From positions 1-64,000 of the forward strand of contig MPUH01000309.1 in assembly GCA_001970955.1 (NCBI GenBank): 64,000 nt of DNA, given 5' to 3'. Made by a program: the position numbers and the translations under genes. Source of the stretch: Stentor coeruleus (Eukaryota > Ciliophora > Heterotrichea > Heterotrichida > Stentoridae). Below the pieces are notes generated by a model. The model worked only from the letters and a program-made list of their open reading frames with translations, ran no database searches and was not told where the DNA came from. How positions within the stretch are numbered: position 1 is the first letter of the stretch; every line of letters starts with the position of its first letter. Positions 47,246 through 58,514 of this stretch are shown here, one piece after another.

Positions 47246-49464
47246 TTAAGCATGAGCCATTGAAGAATAAAGCCTACGGATACGGATTGATGACCTTCCT
47301 TCAACTGATCCTCTAAAATTCCTACTACGTAAAATTGACTTTTTAGCCATATCTCCACCTTCAGGCTTTGCTCCCATAAGATCTTCCGGTCTTTCCTCAA
47401 GAGTTTTTTTCTTATTTTCTACTTCTAAAATCTCATTTTCTAAGCATTTTATCCGTTCTTCAAGCCTGTTAATTTTCTTTAATGTCACCATGCGATCTAT
47501 ATTAATTGAACTTTGTTTTGAAGTTAAATCCCTATACACCGAGCTTAAATGGTCAACTGTTTTTTCTAAACCATCAATTTTCACTTTTAATACACGTTGC
47601 GAATCGGTCATAAGTCTTTCTACATTAACAAAACCAATCCTCGCTGTTTGGAGCTCTTTTTCTACACTTTTTATATGTTCGACTTTATCTTTTATATCTT
47701 TAAGGATATGTTCTTTTTCTTGACCCCAAGACTCTGTTGTCGAACCTTTATTTTGACCGATTTTGTTCATAAGAACTTGGTCTAATCTTTGTTGTAAATC
47801 TAAAATTTCTTGGGTGATTTTCTCATTTTTTCCTTGCTCTTCTATAAGCCGGGATTTCAGGATGTTTGATATAGAACTGTTTGTGTCACCAACTAAGACT
47901 TTATTAGCATTGTTAAGTTGACATTTGCAGTGCTCAATTTCAACGATCCTTTTCATTATCTCCTGGTCTAAATCATAAATTCTTTTATTACAGCTTTCAA
48001 GCTCATTTTCCATAGCATCTTTAGCTACAGCTAAGTGTTCCATAAACTCAGCCTTTTCTGTATGTTCTTTTTCTAGCTCCTGAGCTTTTTCTTCATAGTA
48101 ATCAAGTATATTTTTTTGCGTATTATAATTTGTCTCTGCTTCACGAACTTTTTTCCTTAGTTCATCACTATCATTTTTCAACCTTTCATTTATATCAATT
48201 TCTTCCTTTAGCCTAATCCTCACATCTTCAAGTTCCTGGACAATTTCTTCATAATCAATATTTTTTGTATCATCCAAACTTTCATCTATAATTTTTTCTG
48301 ATATCATCGATATGTTTACTGGAATCGGGATTTCTTTTTGACTTAAAGTGTATTCAAGAGCTAAAATACGTTTATTACGTTTATGAAGTTCTTCTTCACA
48401 TTGAGCCAAGCGGATTTTCAGTTCAGCAATTGTGTATTCACGGTTGATCTTAGCTTGATTTTTAATAAATTTCGCCCTTGTCCCAAATCTTAAAGTGCTA
48501 TTGTTTCAGATTCATTATAAGGTGATGGAGAACAAGTTACAATAAGTGTTGTTTTTGAGTTCCCACCTAATGAATCTTGTAGAACTCTAGTAAGTTTTGA
48601 GTCTCTATATGGGATATGTGTTGATTTTCCATCAGTAAGACATGTTATAACTTGTCCTAAAGTTGTCAAAGATTTATTTATAGTCTTAGCTTCTTCAAGA
48701 CGTTTACCTACAGCTCCTGTTTTCGACACTTTTTCCGACCCAGCAAGGTCGACTAAATACAGTTTGCCGATTTTAGCAGAAAAAGTTTCTACATTTGTCT
48801 GGGTAATCGTCAAAGAAAACAGTGAGTGAGACCTTGAAGACTTAGCATTCATATTACTTTCACCAACTTGTCGGTTTAAACTCCCTATTCTTAGTAATTC
48901 ATGAACATCAAAATCTCCAGTGACATATGTTTCACTTAAATCAGCGATATAAACTCCTTTGTTTTTATTTTCTCTGATCTTCAAATTTTCCTTACTAGTG
49001 TCGAGCAAGTCACTTATTTTTTCCATATAAATCTCGCAAAAGGACACTTTGACTGTAAATTCAACATTTTCTGAAGCATTGTCTATAATATCAAAAACTG
49101 TTGTTATCATTCTTGGCGTTATGCCCATATTTACTGGATCTGCTTGATCTCCTGTCATTGTATAAGTTTTTCCTGATGAAGTTTGCCCATAAGCAAATAT
49201 TGTCCCATTGAAACCTTGCATTACTGATTCAATTATATGCTTTGCACTGTATTCATAAATTTCTTCTTGTTTGGAATTTGGGGAAAAGACTTTATCGAAA
49301 CTAAAAGTCAATGGGGTTTGATCTTGAGATGAGACAATTACTGATGTTGGACCTGGGAAAGATACGCAGGATAAATGGGAAATTTCTTTTTCTTTGTTGT
49401 TTAGAGGACGGAAACGACAGATTACAGTTATGTTGGAAGTGGATTCCTCTTCTTGATAACTCAT
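47246..49464 (-). CDS. Kinesin-1-like heavy chain, one frame break
   Basis: Two adjacent frames make one kinesin. The first (48490-49464, ATG at 49462-49464) gives the motor: VICRFRPLN, GQTSSGKT, NAKSSRSHSLF, DLAGSEKVSKTGAVGKRLEE, HIPYRDSKLTRVLQDSLGG, up to SPSPYNESETI. The next base is out of frame. The expected continuation STLRFGTRAKFIKNQAKINR is present in the other frame from about 48497 downward. It leads into neck and coiled coil (KRNKRILALE, ILDYYEEKAQELEKEH) to the stop at 47246. One missing base near 48497 explains it; total about 739 aa. No GT-AG intron fits. The C-terminus is basic (SILRSRNFRGSVEGRSSIRI). It may be a sequencing indel or a real frameshift. Confidence 0.88.
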
Positions 49465-50160
49465 TTTGAAATATATTATGCTTGTGGAAAGATGGAATGG
49501 GTAGGATATGGTAAAGATGATGAGGAAGGGATTTTAAAGGATTTTAGGTTTGAGGATGATGGGTTTTATGGTTTGTGAATGAGATTAAGGGTTTTTTAGA
49601 GATGAGTTGGAGGATTGGATTAGGATAGTGGATTTAAGGGAGAAATATAGAAAGGCATGATTAGGATTAGATGTGATGGATTGAATAAAAGATGAGAGAT
49701 TGGGTTTATAAATGAATTTTCAGTTAAGATGGGTTTTTTTTTGGATTGGGTAGATTAAGTATGGATGTTATGGGAATATTTAGTTAATTGAAGAATAGTA
49801 TCTGAACTTGCATTAGGCTGTATGTTTTTTATAAAGTATTTTATAGAAAATTATTATTGTATATATGATATTAATAGGAGATGTCAAAGACCTATTCTAT
49901 AGATTCATAATTTATATTAGTTGAAAAAGAATCTGAGTTTAAAAATTGAAGCTGATCCATCTAAAGTATTTCATCATACCAAAAATTCATATTCACTAAT
50001 CCACAATAGCAATCTTAGCATCAAAACCTCAATTTTCTCTTTCTACCTCATATCATTTTCATGCATATTCCCAACTTTTTCTTTATAAATCATACTTTAT
50101 TATCAAATTCAGCATTTAAATTTAAAAATTTTAAACAATTTCTTTATAAAAATATTCGTA
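49465..50160. other. Divergent intergenic region with strongest composition switch
   Basis: The stretch 49465-49770, upstream of the kinesin, is almost free of C and rich in gatga/ggatt. From about 49950 to the FHA gene it is G-poor. No gene was seen. Confidence 0.5.
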
Positions 50161-51210
50161 ATGTCGATACGTCAAACCATTTATTCAGAATCAGAAGGAT
50201 CTTCAGAAGTTCAAAAGAACTTTTCAACGTTTCCAGTATCCAAAGATCAAAAAGTCCTTAAAGTTACTGTAAAACTTATACAGGTTGTCAGAACTACAGT
50301 AGAAGTTTTTCAGCCTCAGACCTATTACATTACTGCAAAAGGGGTGAGTCAGTCATTAAGACAACCTCCGGATGGGTTTTTCAAAATTGGACGCCAGCAA
50401 GTTACAGAGACTGGACAAAGACCTAATGATTTGATGTTACCTCCTAGTGATAGGGCTATATCAAGATCACATTGCATGATAAATTACAAAGCTTTTTTTG
50501 ACACAACTCCTCCAGAATATTGGATCTGGTTTTTAATGGGTTCCCACCCACGACTTGGTCAAAGATCAGTTCTCCAGATGCTTCCACAAGATTTATTCCG
50601 CTATATCCTGAGTTTCCTCAAGCCTAAGCGTTTTCCTCTTCTCATCGACTTAGGGAGCATGTGCGGAACTTACATAAAAATCTCAAACTCCGAACCTATC
50701 ATCCTTGTCCAGAATATGAATTTTCTCGTAGGCAGCGATATCAACATTGAAATCGACCGTGTATTAAACGACCCAATTCCCCAAAGTTTAAATTTTGAAG
50801 CGACAATTGAAGATGGTTGCACATTACAAGACCTAACAAATGCTCATGAATATCCATACATAATAGTCAAAGTAAGTAAATTTTTCAACGACAACGAAGC
50901 GACAATGCAAAGTTCAACATGGAAATTCTTAGCCGAAGAAAAATACAAGATTTTTACAATAGGCCGAAGTCAAGTTTGTGATATAAACCTACCAGAAAAC
51001 ACAATTTCCCGTACTCAATGTAGAATTATATATAATGAAGGCAAATGGATGCTTTCAGATGGAATAGAAAATAAACCAACAGTAAATGGCACATGGTTAT
51101 CTATATGTAAAAGAAGCAATATAATACGTAGTTGGTCTGATCCTTACTCATTAAAAAGTGGAAGTCAGATTAAAATCTCTGACACAATTATTCAAGTAGA
51201 TTGGGATTAA
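50161..51210 (+). CDS. Two-FHA-domain protein with an F-box-like insert
   Basis: The predicted protein has 349 aa with ATG at 50161. FHA 1 has FFKIGRQ, ISRSHCMI and, after an insertion, LLIDLGSMCGTYIKI. FHA 2 has KIFTIGRSQVCDINLPENTI, SRTQCRIIYNEGKWMLSDG and PTVNGTWLSI. Both keep the GR...SR phosphothreonine-binding core. The insertion inside FHA 1 contains LQMLPQDLFRYILSFLKPKR, which matches the start of an F-box (LP.D....IL.FL). A phospho-dependent signalling or ubiquitin adaptor is possible; the F-box reading is inference. Confidence 0.85.
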   Translation: MSIRQTIYSESEGSSEVQKNFSTFPVSKDQKVLKVTVKLIQVVRTTVEVFQPQTYYITAKGVSQSLRQPPDGFFKIGRQQVTETGQRPNDLMLPPSDRAISRSHCMINYKAFFDTTPPEYWIWFLMGSHPRLGQRSVLQMLPQDLFRYILSFLKPKRFPLLIDLGSMCGTYIKISNSEPIILVQNMNFLVGSDINIEIDRVLNDPIPQSLNFEATIEDGCTLQDLTNAHEYPYIIVKVSKFFNDNEATMQSSTWKFLAEEKYKIFTIGRSQVCDINLPENTISRTQCRIIYNEGKWMLSDGIENKPTVNGTWLSICKRSNIIRSWSDPYSLKSGSQIKISDTIIQVDWD

Positions 51211-51259
51211 TCTATTTATGCAACTTTATTAATAGTCAAACAATAATTCCTAACTAATA

Positions 51260-52507
51260 CTATATTAATAGTTTATATATACTTACACTGTTATCGAAAC
51301 TTCCAACAACAACAGAATGGTTTGATTGTATGTATTTCAAACATTTGGCCCTAGCGGAGTTTTCTCCAATAAACACACCTTTAGACCAAAGCTGGAGTTT
51401 TTCCCCACCTATGATAATAAAGTCTTTAAAATAGTCTAATGAAAAAATTTCTTGTTTTGAGTTTAATAAACTTATAGTTTGGGAAGTCCGAATATCCCAA
51501 GTTCTGACTGTCATATCTTTACTTGATGATAAAAAAGTGTATTGGTCGATGATTTTAACTTTAGTTACAGCATCAAAATGGCTATTAAAACTTGATATAC
51601 TATGGACAGTTCGTGAATCCCAAAGTTTGATTGAACTATCTTCAGACCCTGTAAGGAAAGTATTATATTTAAAATTTTCTATTGAAAGAACTGGCTTTAA
51701 ATGCTCAGAATATGATAGTGTACTTGAATTATAAGCTAAATCCCAGATATGGATTTTACTATCATTTGTACTGGATATGAAGTTTTTATTTAGAATTGAT
51801 AAGGATTTGACCCCAGATTTATGTTTGTAGATGGTTTTGAGTTTGAGTTTTTTTGTGGCTTTCCAAGATTTGACTGTTTTATCTATAGAACTTGTTAAGA
51901 GAGTTTCAGGATTTAAACTAGTTATGCATGTTATATTTCTGCTATGGGCAAAATTGGATGAGATTTGAAGATGATTGTCGGGTTTTGTTGATGAAATTGA
52001 GTTTTGTGGGAGATCCCAGTAAAATATTTTGTAGTCAGCACCTGCAGTCCAGATTTTGTTGTCGAGGATTTCTATGCTGTTTATGCTGTTTGTATGGCCT
52101 GTGTATAGTATTTCTCGTTTTAAGTATTCTTTTTTCTTGTTGTTACTTTTATTGGATTTTAGATTTATTAGGGCTGGAGCACTTAATTGATTAGGCTTAT
52201 GGATTAAAAGTGGCTCTGAAGGATTTCTAAGTAAATACTTGGTTTTTTCAGGGTTTTTTAATATATTCGAGGAAGATTGCTGAGTTTTATCAGTACATGA
52301 CCTCTTATGAATAAACTTATTTCCGCTACTCAAATACTCAATCAAAGATTTAGAAAAAGTATCAGACAAGGCAAAATGCACACTAGCCTGTGATGAGCAG
52401 TTTATATTTTCTGAGTCTTTGAGTATCCCTAAGCAATTACTGCATTGCAATTTAAGCCAAGTGCTTTTCTGAGGCCTATTACACAGGCATGGAGGCAAAA
52501 TGCTCAT
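51260..52507 (-). CDS. WD40-repeat protein
   Basis: The predicted protein has 415 aa with ATG at 52505-52507. The N-terminal 135 residues include Cys pairs (CLCNRP, CSNCLG) and a low-complexity Ser/Asn/Lys stretch. About seven WD repeats fill residues 136-415: GHTNSINSIEILDNKIWTAG, HSRNITCITS, TLLTSSIDKTVKSW, FISSTNDSKIHIWDL, FLTGSEDSSIKLWDSR, FLSSSKDMTVRTWDIR. It is probably a scaffold. The closest relatives would be general WD40 proteins, with no subfamily assigned. It is convergent with the FHA gene, 49 nt between stops. Confidence 0.88.
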   Translation of the reverse strand: MSILPPCLCNRPQKSTWLKLQCSNCLGILKDSENINCSSQASVHFALSDTFSKSLIEYLSSGNKFIHKRSCTDKTQQSSSNILKNPEKTKYLLRNPSEPLLIHKPNQLSAPALINLKSNKSNNKKKEYLKREILYTGHTNSINSIEILDNKIWTAGADYKIFYWDLPQNSISSTKPDNHLQISSNFAHSRNITCITSLNPETLLTSSIDKTVKSWKATKKLKLKTIYKHKSGVKSLSILNKNFISSTNDSKIHIWDLAYNSSTLSYSEHLKPVLSIENFKYNTFLTGSEDSSIKLWDSRTVHSISSFNSHFDAVTKVKIIDQYTFLSSSKDMTVRTWDIRTSQTISLLNSKQEIFSLDYFKDFIIIGGEKLQLWSKGVFIGENSARAKCLKYIQSNHSVVVGSFDNSVSIYKLLI

Positions 52508-53487
52508 AATTATTACCTTTTTTGTAAGTAAAAAGAGCTTATATAATATAAAAAGTAGGAATTAGAATACAAAGTAAGGAAAACTTGAATATAAATATAA
52601 TTGTTTTAATAAAATCTTTAAACATTTGTATAAAACTTGTATTGTAAAATAATATTAATAAGATTATGCTAAAAAGAATCTAAACCAAGATTTTTCATAA
52701 GATATGCTGATTTCAGGAAAAGTTCATCTATAGTATTTTAGGTTTATTTTGCTTTATATTATAAGAACTAATGAAATTTTATATGAGAAAATAAAATCTC
52801 GATTTTTAAAGAGTTGGGTTTTCGGTTATTGATAAAGTTAAAAAGGGATAAAGCGTGTTTATATATTTTTTTGTATCTGATTTTTGGTTTTTTTTTTTAG
52901 GTGAGTAAATGTTTTGATACAGGTTTTGAAGTGTTTTGTATAGAAAATAATTTTGAGTAAATGCTGCATTTAAGATAGAGGAAATCATAAATAATTTTAA
53001 AACAGAATAGGTATGGAAATTTTAATACCCTGAATTATTGTTAAGATATGTCTTGAAGATCATATGAAATCCAACTGAATTAGGAATAAAGCAGAAGTCT
53101 TTAGTGAGATTATAAAAATATATCATAGTTTAGTTCAAAAATCAGATATTAGAAATCATTATAATTTTGTCAGAAATAATCGTAAAGCATATATATATAT
53201 CAAAAACAATGTATTTTATTAATTTTAACAGCATAGATTCTAAACAGTAATCATATCTATCAATAAAAATATCCCTATATATAAAGAAACCTTATTCAGT
53301 CTAACCATCATATAAAAAGTTCTGAAATACAAATTTTAACATAAAATAACACCCAATCATTCATTTCCATTCAATTTTCTTATCCATTTTATAATTCATA
53401 CCCATCCTACCGCTTCCATTTAACTTAATCTTATAATATTCACCTCTAAATTTTTTTAATATTACTCTAAAAACAACAGCATTTATA
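52508..53487. other. Divergent intergenic region
   Basis: C-poor sequence (52510-52980) is followed by G-poor sequence from about 53200 to the next start. Only short AT-rich ORFs without flank support were seen. Confidence 0.4.
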
Positions 53488-55429
53488 ATGAATTTCCTAA
53501 CTTCTTCTATCCAATTCATCCCCACACCTCAAAAGCCAATTCTTTCTCAAACTGAAGGTAGTTTTTCACATATCTCCCATGAAAAACTACCAAAGATCAC
53601 GAATTTTTCCACAAGTCATTCGCTAAACAACTCTATCCTAGACAAAGTTAAAACTCGTAAAAACCAGCAAAAAATCCAAGTCGACCCAGTCTTAGCAGCT
53701 ACTGTAGTAAAAAAATACCTTCTGCCCATGTTCGAAAAATCTAAAACGCATCAGTCAAAGCTTATAAGAAAACAAGAACTTGGGCTTAAAAATCACGACC
53801 CCGATGCAAGTCGGGACAGTACAGCTGAAAGTTCTATTTTTAAAGAACTTAAACTTAGTGAAAAATTGCTGAAAGAGTTGAAGAATGCTAATGTTAAACT
53901 TGTTGAAGCTGAAGGGAAACAGTCATTATGCGAACAGGAAAAATATGAATTACAATCTGAAATAGATTATTTGAAGGATTTATATGATGATATTGCTGTG
54001 AATTACGAATCTTGCAAGCTACAGTTACATCAGTATAATAAGAATTCTCATACAAGTGAAATGAAATATTATTTTATGCATAAACAGTTTGAGCATTATA
54101 AAAAATTGTATCAGACCAGTGAAGAAAAAATACATGAAATTTCTGAAGCCCTGCATCAAGAACGTAATTTAAATGATATCCGATTATATATAAAATATTC
54201 ACTTAACTCTTGAAAACAAATTAAAAGCTGAACTAATAAGTATGTCCCATTTCTTTAACTTACTACTAATCGAAAACCAAATCATAAAAGATAAACTATC
54301 AAATCTTTATAAGAGTATGGACAATATCCTCTTCCAACATAGTGAAAATTTTACTAAAACCCTTATGCTTAAAACACTAATTGTCCATAACAAAGACCTT
54401 CAAACTTCATATGATAATCTCGAAAAAAAAATTCTTGAAACTACATTACAAAAAGATGACATAAAATACCGTATGGAACTTTTAGTCGAAGCAAAAAACA
54501 TCCTGGCAAACGATCAAGAAAAACTCATCTCCAAAAACAAAGAAAAAATGCTCAGACTCAAAAATCTTAGCGAATCTCTAACCGAAGAGCGGGAAAAACT
54601 CAAATCCAAGCTTGAAACAACAGAATACAACTACAAAATCCTCTCTGAAGAATACGAAAAACTAAGACAAAGAGCAAAACAAGCTAAATTCCGACAATTA
54701 GAAGCTGAAGAGGAAAAAGTTTGCAAAAATTGTAAGAAAATCTATAAAGAAGAAGAAAATTTTAACTGGTCATGCAAAGTCCATTCCTCACAGTTTTCAG
54801 GGATTTGGTGGTGTTGTGGGAAAAAAGATAAAAATGCTTTAGGGTGTAAAGTTTGTATGCATGAATCTAAAGATGAATATGATACAACTTTAAAAGAAGA
54901 TGGTTTGATTATTGATAAAAAAACTTTTTGTACAGTAGTTTTTATATAGAGTTGTAAGAAAAATGGACATAGTTTTTCTGAGTGTCCTAAAGATCCTAAT
55001 GCTAGGACGACTAATGATGTTAATGAAGAAATTGAAAGGTTAGAGATTTTAGTACAACAAAATTCATTGAAACAATCAAAACTTATTGAATGTAGTATTG
55101 AGAAACAAAATACATTAAAGATTAGAAATGCAAAAATTAGGGAGTATATGGAAAGACAGTTTGAGTCAGATGATGATAAAGACTCGTTTTATGAAGGTCA
55201 GGAGGAGAGCTTTTTCCCTGACCTTATGGCTTTGAAGAATAACACGATTTTCAATACGGAAAATGTAAGAGTTATTTAGACAAAGTTTAGAGTGTCTTCT
55301 GAAGTTGGGGAGTCACCTTTTATGCTGAGAAAATTTAAGTCACAGAAAAAAACTAAAAGACAAGGTTTGACGTTGTTTGGTAAAGATAGAGTAAGCACAC
55401 TTGCGAAAACTATCACTCTTGTAGACTAG
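53488..55429 (+). CDS. Coiled-coil protein with Cys/His zinc module and CCHC knuckle; two introns, one frame break
   Basis: The start is ATG 53488. The frame shifts by one base between 54194 and 54210: the first frame stops at 54211-54213 and the second is open from 54194. Two 15-nt introns follow at 54935-54949 (GTAGTTTTTATATAG) and 55265-55279 (GTAAGAGTTATTTAG), and the stop is TAG 55427-55429. The total is about 636 aa. A long coiled coil (about 120-410) precedes a zinc module: CKNCKKIY, CKVHSSQ, WWCCGKKD, GCKVCMHE. Splicing the first intron creates CTSCKKNGHSFSEC, a perfect C-x2-C-x4-H-x4-C zinc knuckle. The tail is basic. The family was not recognised. A 64-nt GT-AG segment (54164-54227) would also restore frame but is unlike the other introns. 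Confidence 0.75.
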
Positions 55430-55702
55430 TCTTTGTCACTTAATTTATATAAATTATATAATGAAAAATATGTTTAGGGAATATATATTGGGTGAGAAAT
55501 AGTTTATTTGCCTTTTTTGTTGCTTATATAATAGACTCCATATCCTCATAATAGGATCTAAGGAATGAAACCATAAATTGTTTCCTTTTTTGTTATCAAT
55601 GTTTATAAATATATAGGTTTCAGTCGAATAAAATTATCATTATAGTTTCTAAAAATTATTCAGAGCATATTAAATAAATTCTAATTCTACTTACTAATTA
55701 AA

Positions 55703-57184
55703 CTAACCCCAACCATCTTCCCACCTCGAATCTGGAACCTCTCTATGTGTCCTACTATAGTCATCTTGTGTCCAGCCTGAATAACTAGAGATAGATTCTA
55801 CAGATCCATTTGTTAAATAAGCTGTGAATGTTGTTATATATCTATGTGCTGTATAAAATGTTTCGAACTTTGTAAAAATTTTATGATAATTTCTTCCAAA
55901 CAATTGATTTGTATACCTACGACCAATATATACATCTCTTTGAACACTGTAGTTATATTTGTAATCATATTCAGTGTTGGTATATTGACCAATGCTTGAA
56001 AGTCTTGTAAGCTTTTCATTTATTTGAGTTCGAATAGATTCTCTCCAGCTATTTAAATTAATTTCTGTAAAGGCATTTGAAAAACATTTTCTGATTAATT
56101 CGACATACTTGCATACGTCAATTAATATTTTCTTATTTAATCTAGTGCCATGTGAAGAATCGAAGGTATCTAGTTTTTGAATAAATATAGGGTAATCATG
56201 ATTATCAAATATTGATAATAAACTTGTCTTAAAATGATTAACTGAATTCATAATAGTTCCAATGTTTTCATAATTTCTTAATCTAGTCCTGACATGATTA
56301 TCGCAAAAGTTAAACAACGCTGGAACGATATTATTTTTAGTATGTTCAATGATTTCATTTAAAATGTTTTTTTCATATTCACCCAAATGCAGCATTAATT
56401 TATCAAAATCTAAAATTTTAGCTTTATTACTTGGTAATCCTGTGCATTTATTCAGATTTTCTAAAATTTTGTCTTTGAAAATATCTGGATATTTATTTGA
56501 AACCTGAAGATTCAATTGCATAGGATGTGGTAAAAACGTTATTAAATGACTATTTTTACTTAAATAACTTAAAATCTCATATGAAATTTCCCATCTTTTT
56601 ACGAAAGGTATTATATCATTAAAATCAGAACAATTTATTTGTTTAGTAAAAACAGCAGAAAGTGATGCCTTAAGACTATTTAGATCATTAATAAATAGTG
56701 TATTAAGATGTGATAAAGTCGATCTAAGTTCAGAAATTTTATTTTTTGCGTCTTCTTCAGAAATCACCAGTACAATTTTTATATTTTTTGATTCATTGAA
56801 AATTGCATTATCGTAAAGAGTATTGATGATATCTTGAGGATATCCATTACTACAATCAAACATGCAATTCCAATAAATTGTTGATGTTTGATCGTCATAA
56901 TAAAAATTAGGTATTTTTATTTGAGTGTTTGAAGAAATACTTCCCATTTTGAGTTTACTTTCTGAACTGGTGCTTCTAACTGATGGATCAATTTCTAATG
57001 ATTGACCGTTGTCGCTTGAAACAAAAGGAGTTCCTGTAAGATATTTAATAATTGTTGTTTTTCCTGACCCTGGTAAACCAATAAAAACAATGGTATTTTC
57101 AAAGTTCCCTAGGCTTTTGAGAGAATCAAGATGATATACACTTTGATCAATTTGTTGCTTTATGCTATTAATATCTTGGGACAT
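55703..57184 (-). CDS. P-loop NTPase/GTPase-like protein
   Basis: The predicted protein has 493 aa with ATG at 57182-57184. A Walker A motif, FIGLPGSGKTTIIKYLTG, lies at residues 34-51. IYWNCMFDCSNGYPQ is a candidate Walker B / G3 region and KIVLVISEEDA a following strand. The rest is helical, with a Tyr/Arg-rich C-terminus (YNYSVQRDVYIGRRYTNQLF). It resembles the loosely defined AIG1/septin-like TRAFAC group, but the GTP-specificity motif NKxD is not obvious. Its 5' end and upstream DNA recur near 63.8 kb. Function is unknown. Confidence 0.75.
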   Translation of the reverse strand: MSQDINSIKQQIDQSVYHLDSLKSLGNFENTIVFIGLPGSGKTTIIKYLTGTPFVSSDNGQSLEIDPSVRSTSSESKLKMGSISSNTQIKIPNFYYDDQTSTIYWNCMFDCSNGYPQDIINTLYDNAIFNESKNIKIVLVISEEDAKNKISELRSTLSHLNTLFINDLNSLKASLSAVFTKQINCSDFNDIIPFVKRWEISYEILSYLSKNSHLITFLPHPMQLNLQVSNKYPDIFKDKILENLNKCTGLPSNKAKILDFDKLMLHLGEYEKNILNEIIEHTKNNIVPALFNFCDNHVRTRLRNYENIGTIMNSVNHFKTSLLSIFDNHDYPIFIQKLDTFDSSHGTRLNKKILIDVCKYVELIRKCFSNAFTEINLNSWRESIRTQINEKLTRLSSIGQYTNTEYDYKYNYSVQRDVYIGRRYTNQLFGRNYHKIFTKFETFYTAHRYITTFTAYLTNGSVESISSYSGWTQDDYSRTHREVPDSRWEDGWG

Positions 57185-58514
57185 TTATATTTAAAAGTTA
57201 ATTTTGATCCATATACTTAAATATGTCTGCAAATTTTTATAGACGGAAAATAAAAATGGCTTAAATGACTGTTTAAACTTTAGGTCTCATTTAGTTGAGT
57301 GACCTTTTCAAGTGATTGTTTAGCTGAATATAAATTTCTACAATTGATATTAAAGTTAAAGAAATATATAAAATTGAAAAAAATACGATTTTAGGTAGTT
57401 TTGTTGAAAATCGGCACTAAGATAAAAGACCAAAATTAGAATATAGAAAAGATCATGGAACATATAAGAAATACAGTTCTTATTTGTTAAAAGTGAAATG
57501 TGGGTAACTGTCAAAAATGTAGAACCTAGCCTGAAGTGTATGAAACTAAAAGTTCAATTAGTTAACTATCAAACTATTTTAAATAACTAAACTATAAACT
57601 TTTATATTAGGTTCTCTTATGTATATAACTCTTACATATATATTTAGCATAATTAATTCAATATTTTTACTTAATTTTCTATATAGACTATAATTTTATA
57701 ATTCATCTTATTTAATAACAATTCTAAATAGTACTAAGTGTATACATTACTCATAAAAATATAATAAAATTTTTATTCGGCCTTAATCCTAAAACCCACA
57801 CATAAAAAACACTTCTAAACTTTTTTTTTATATAAAAGATTTTAATAGCTTTAATTATGTATTCATATGGCTAAGATTTTATGCCTTGTCATTTCCAAAA
57901 CTCTAATCATCAAAAATCTTCCTTGTGATAAATATTTGATAATAAATAGGAATAGTATCATGTGTTTAAAAGTTTATATTTTTCCTATGATACATTTTTT
58001 GTTTAAAGATTTAATTTTAAATACCACGTTAAATGATACTTTAATTTTAAGAAGCTTATTAATGAATTAATAATGTGATTTAAGCCTAGTAAACAGGTAT
58101 AAATCAGCTAAAGTACTATTTTAACCGATTGGAATGTATATGGAAGACTTTAACATATGAACTTTGATTTTTTTTAAACTTTTATCAAATATTCTTTAAA
58201 AAAAGCTTAATTCCACTAATCTTTTAACTTCTTTTTAAATAGTTTTAGCCTGTTTTAATATTTTTTTCTCGCTTTTTAATTAATATAGGCTAAACTTAAA
58301 AATTTCCTAATAAGTTCAATTTTTTAGTTTTTAAAGGCTCGAGAATTATCTGTGGTGTATATTTGCATATTATTTTATATCAATTAAAGCTTTATTCTTG
58401 TTGTTTTCTATAGATGATTATTCGAGGATTTTGTCTTTTTTATTATAGTTTCGGAGATGCTTTTACAATGTTGTCTTATTAATATCATAAAATCTTTCAC
58501 CTTACACGTTTATT
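57185..58514. other. Gene-free region upstream of the P-loop gene
   Basis: AT-rich DNA. The first about 190 nt recur at 63830-64000. A G-poor stretch (57640-57850) precedes a 67-codon ORF at 57867-58070 that is rich in Ile/Leu and probably not a gene. It marks the start of the decayed duplicated tract. Confidence 0.4.

Noticed and set aside
52806-52988. 60-codon minus-strand ORF
   Set aside because: AT-rich composition, no domain, and inside a typical C-poor flank.
54164-54227. 64-nt intron restoring frame in the coiled-coil zinc gene
   Set aside because: GT-AG and frame both fit, but every other intron in the window is 15 nt and the skipped sequence continues the coiled coil. A one-base break is simpler.
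57867-58070. 67-codon ORF starting MAKILCLVISK
   Set aside because: Low-complexity Ile/Leu/Asn composition and no counterpart in the second copy; kept only as a note in the region entry.
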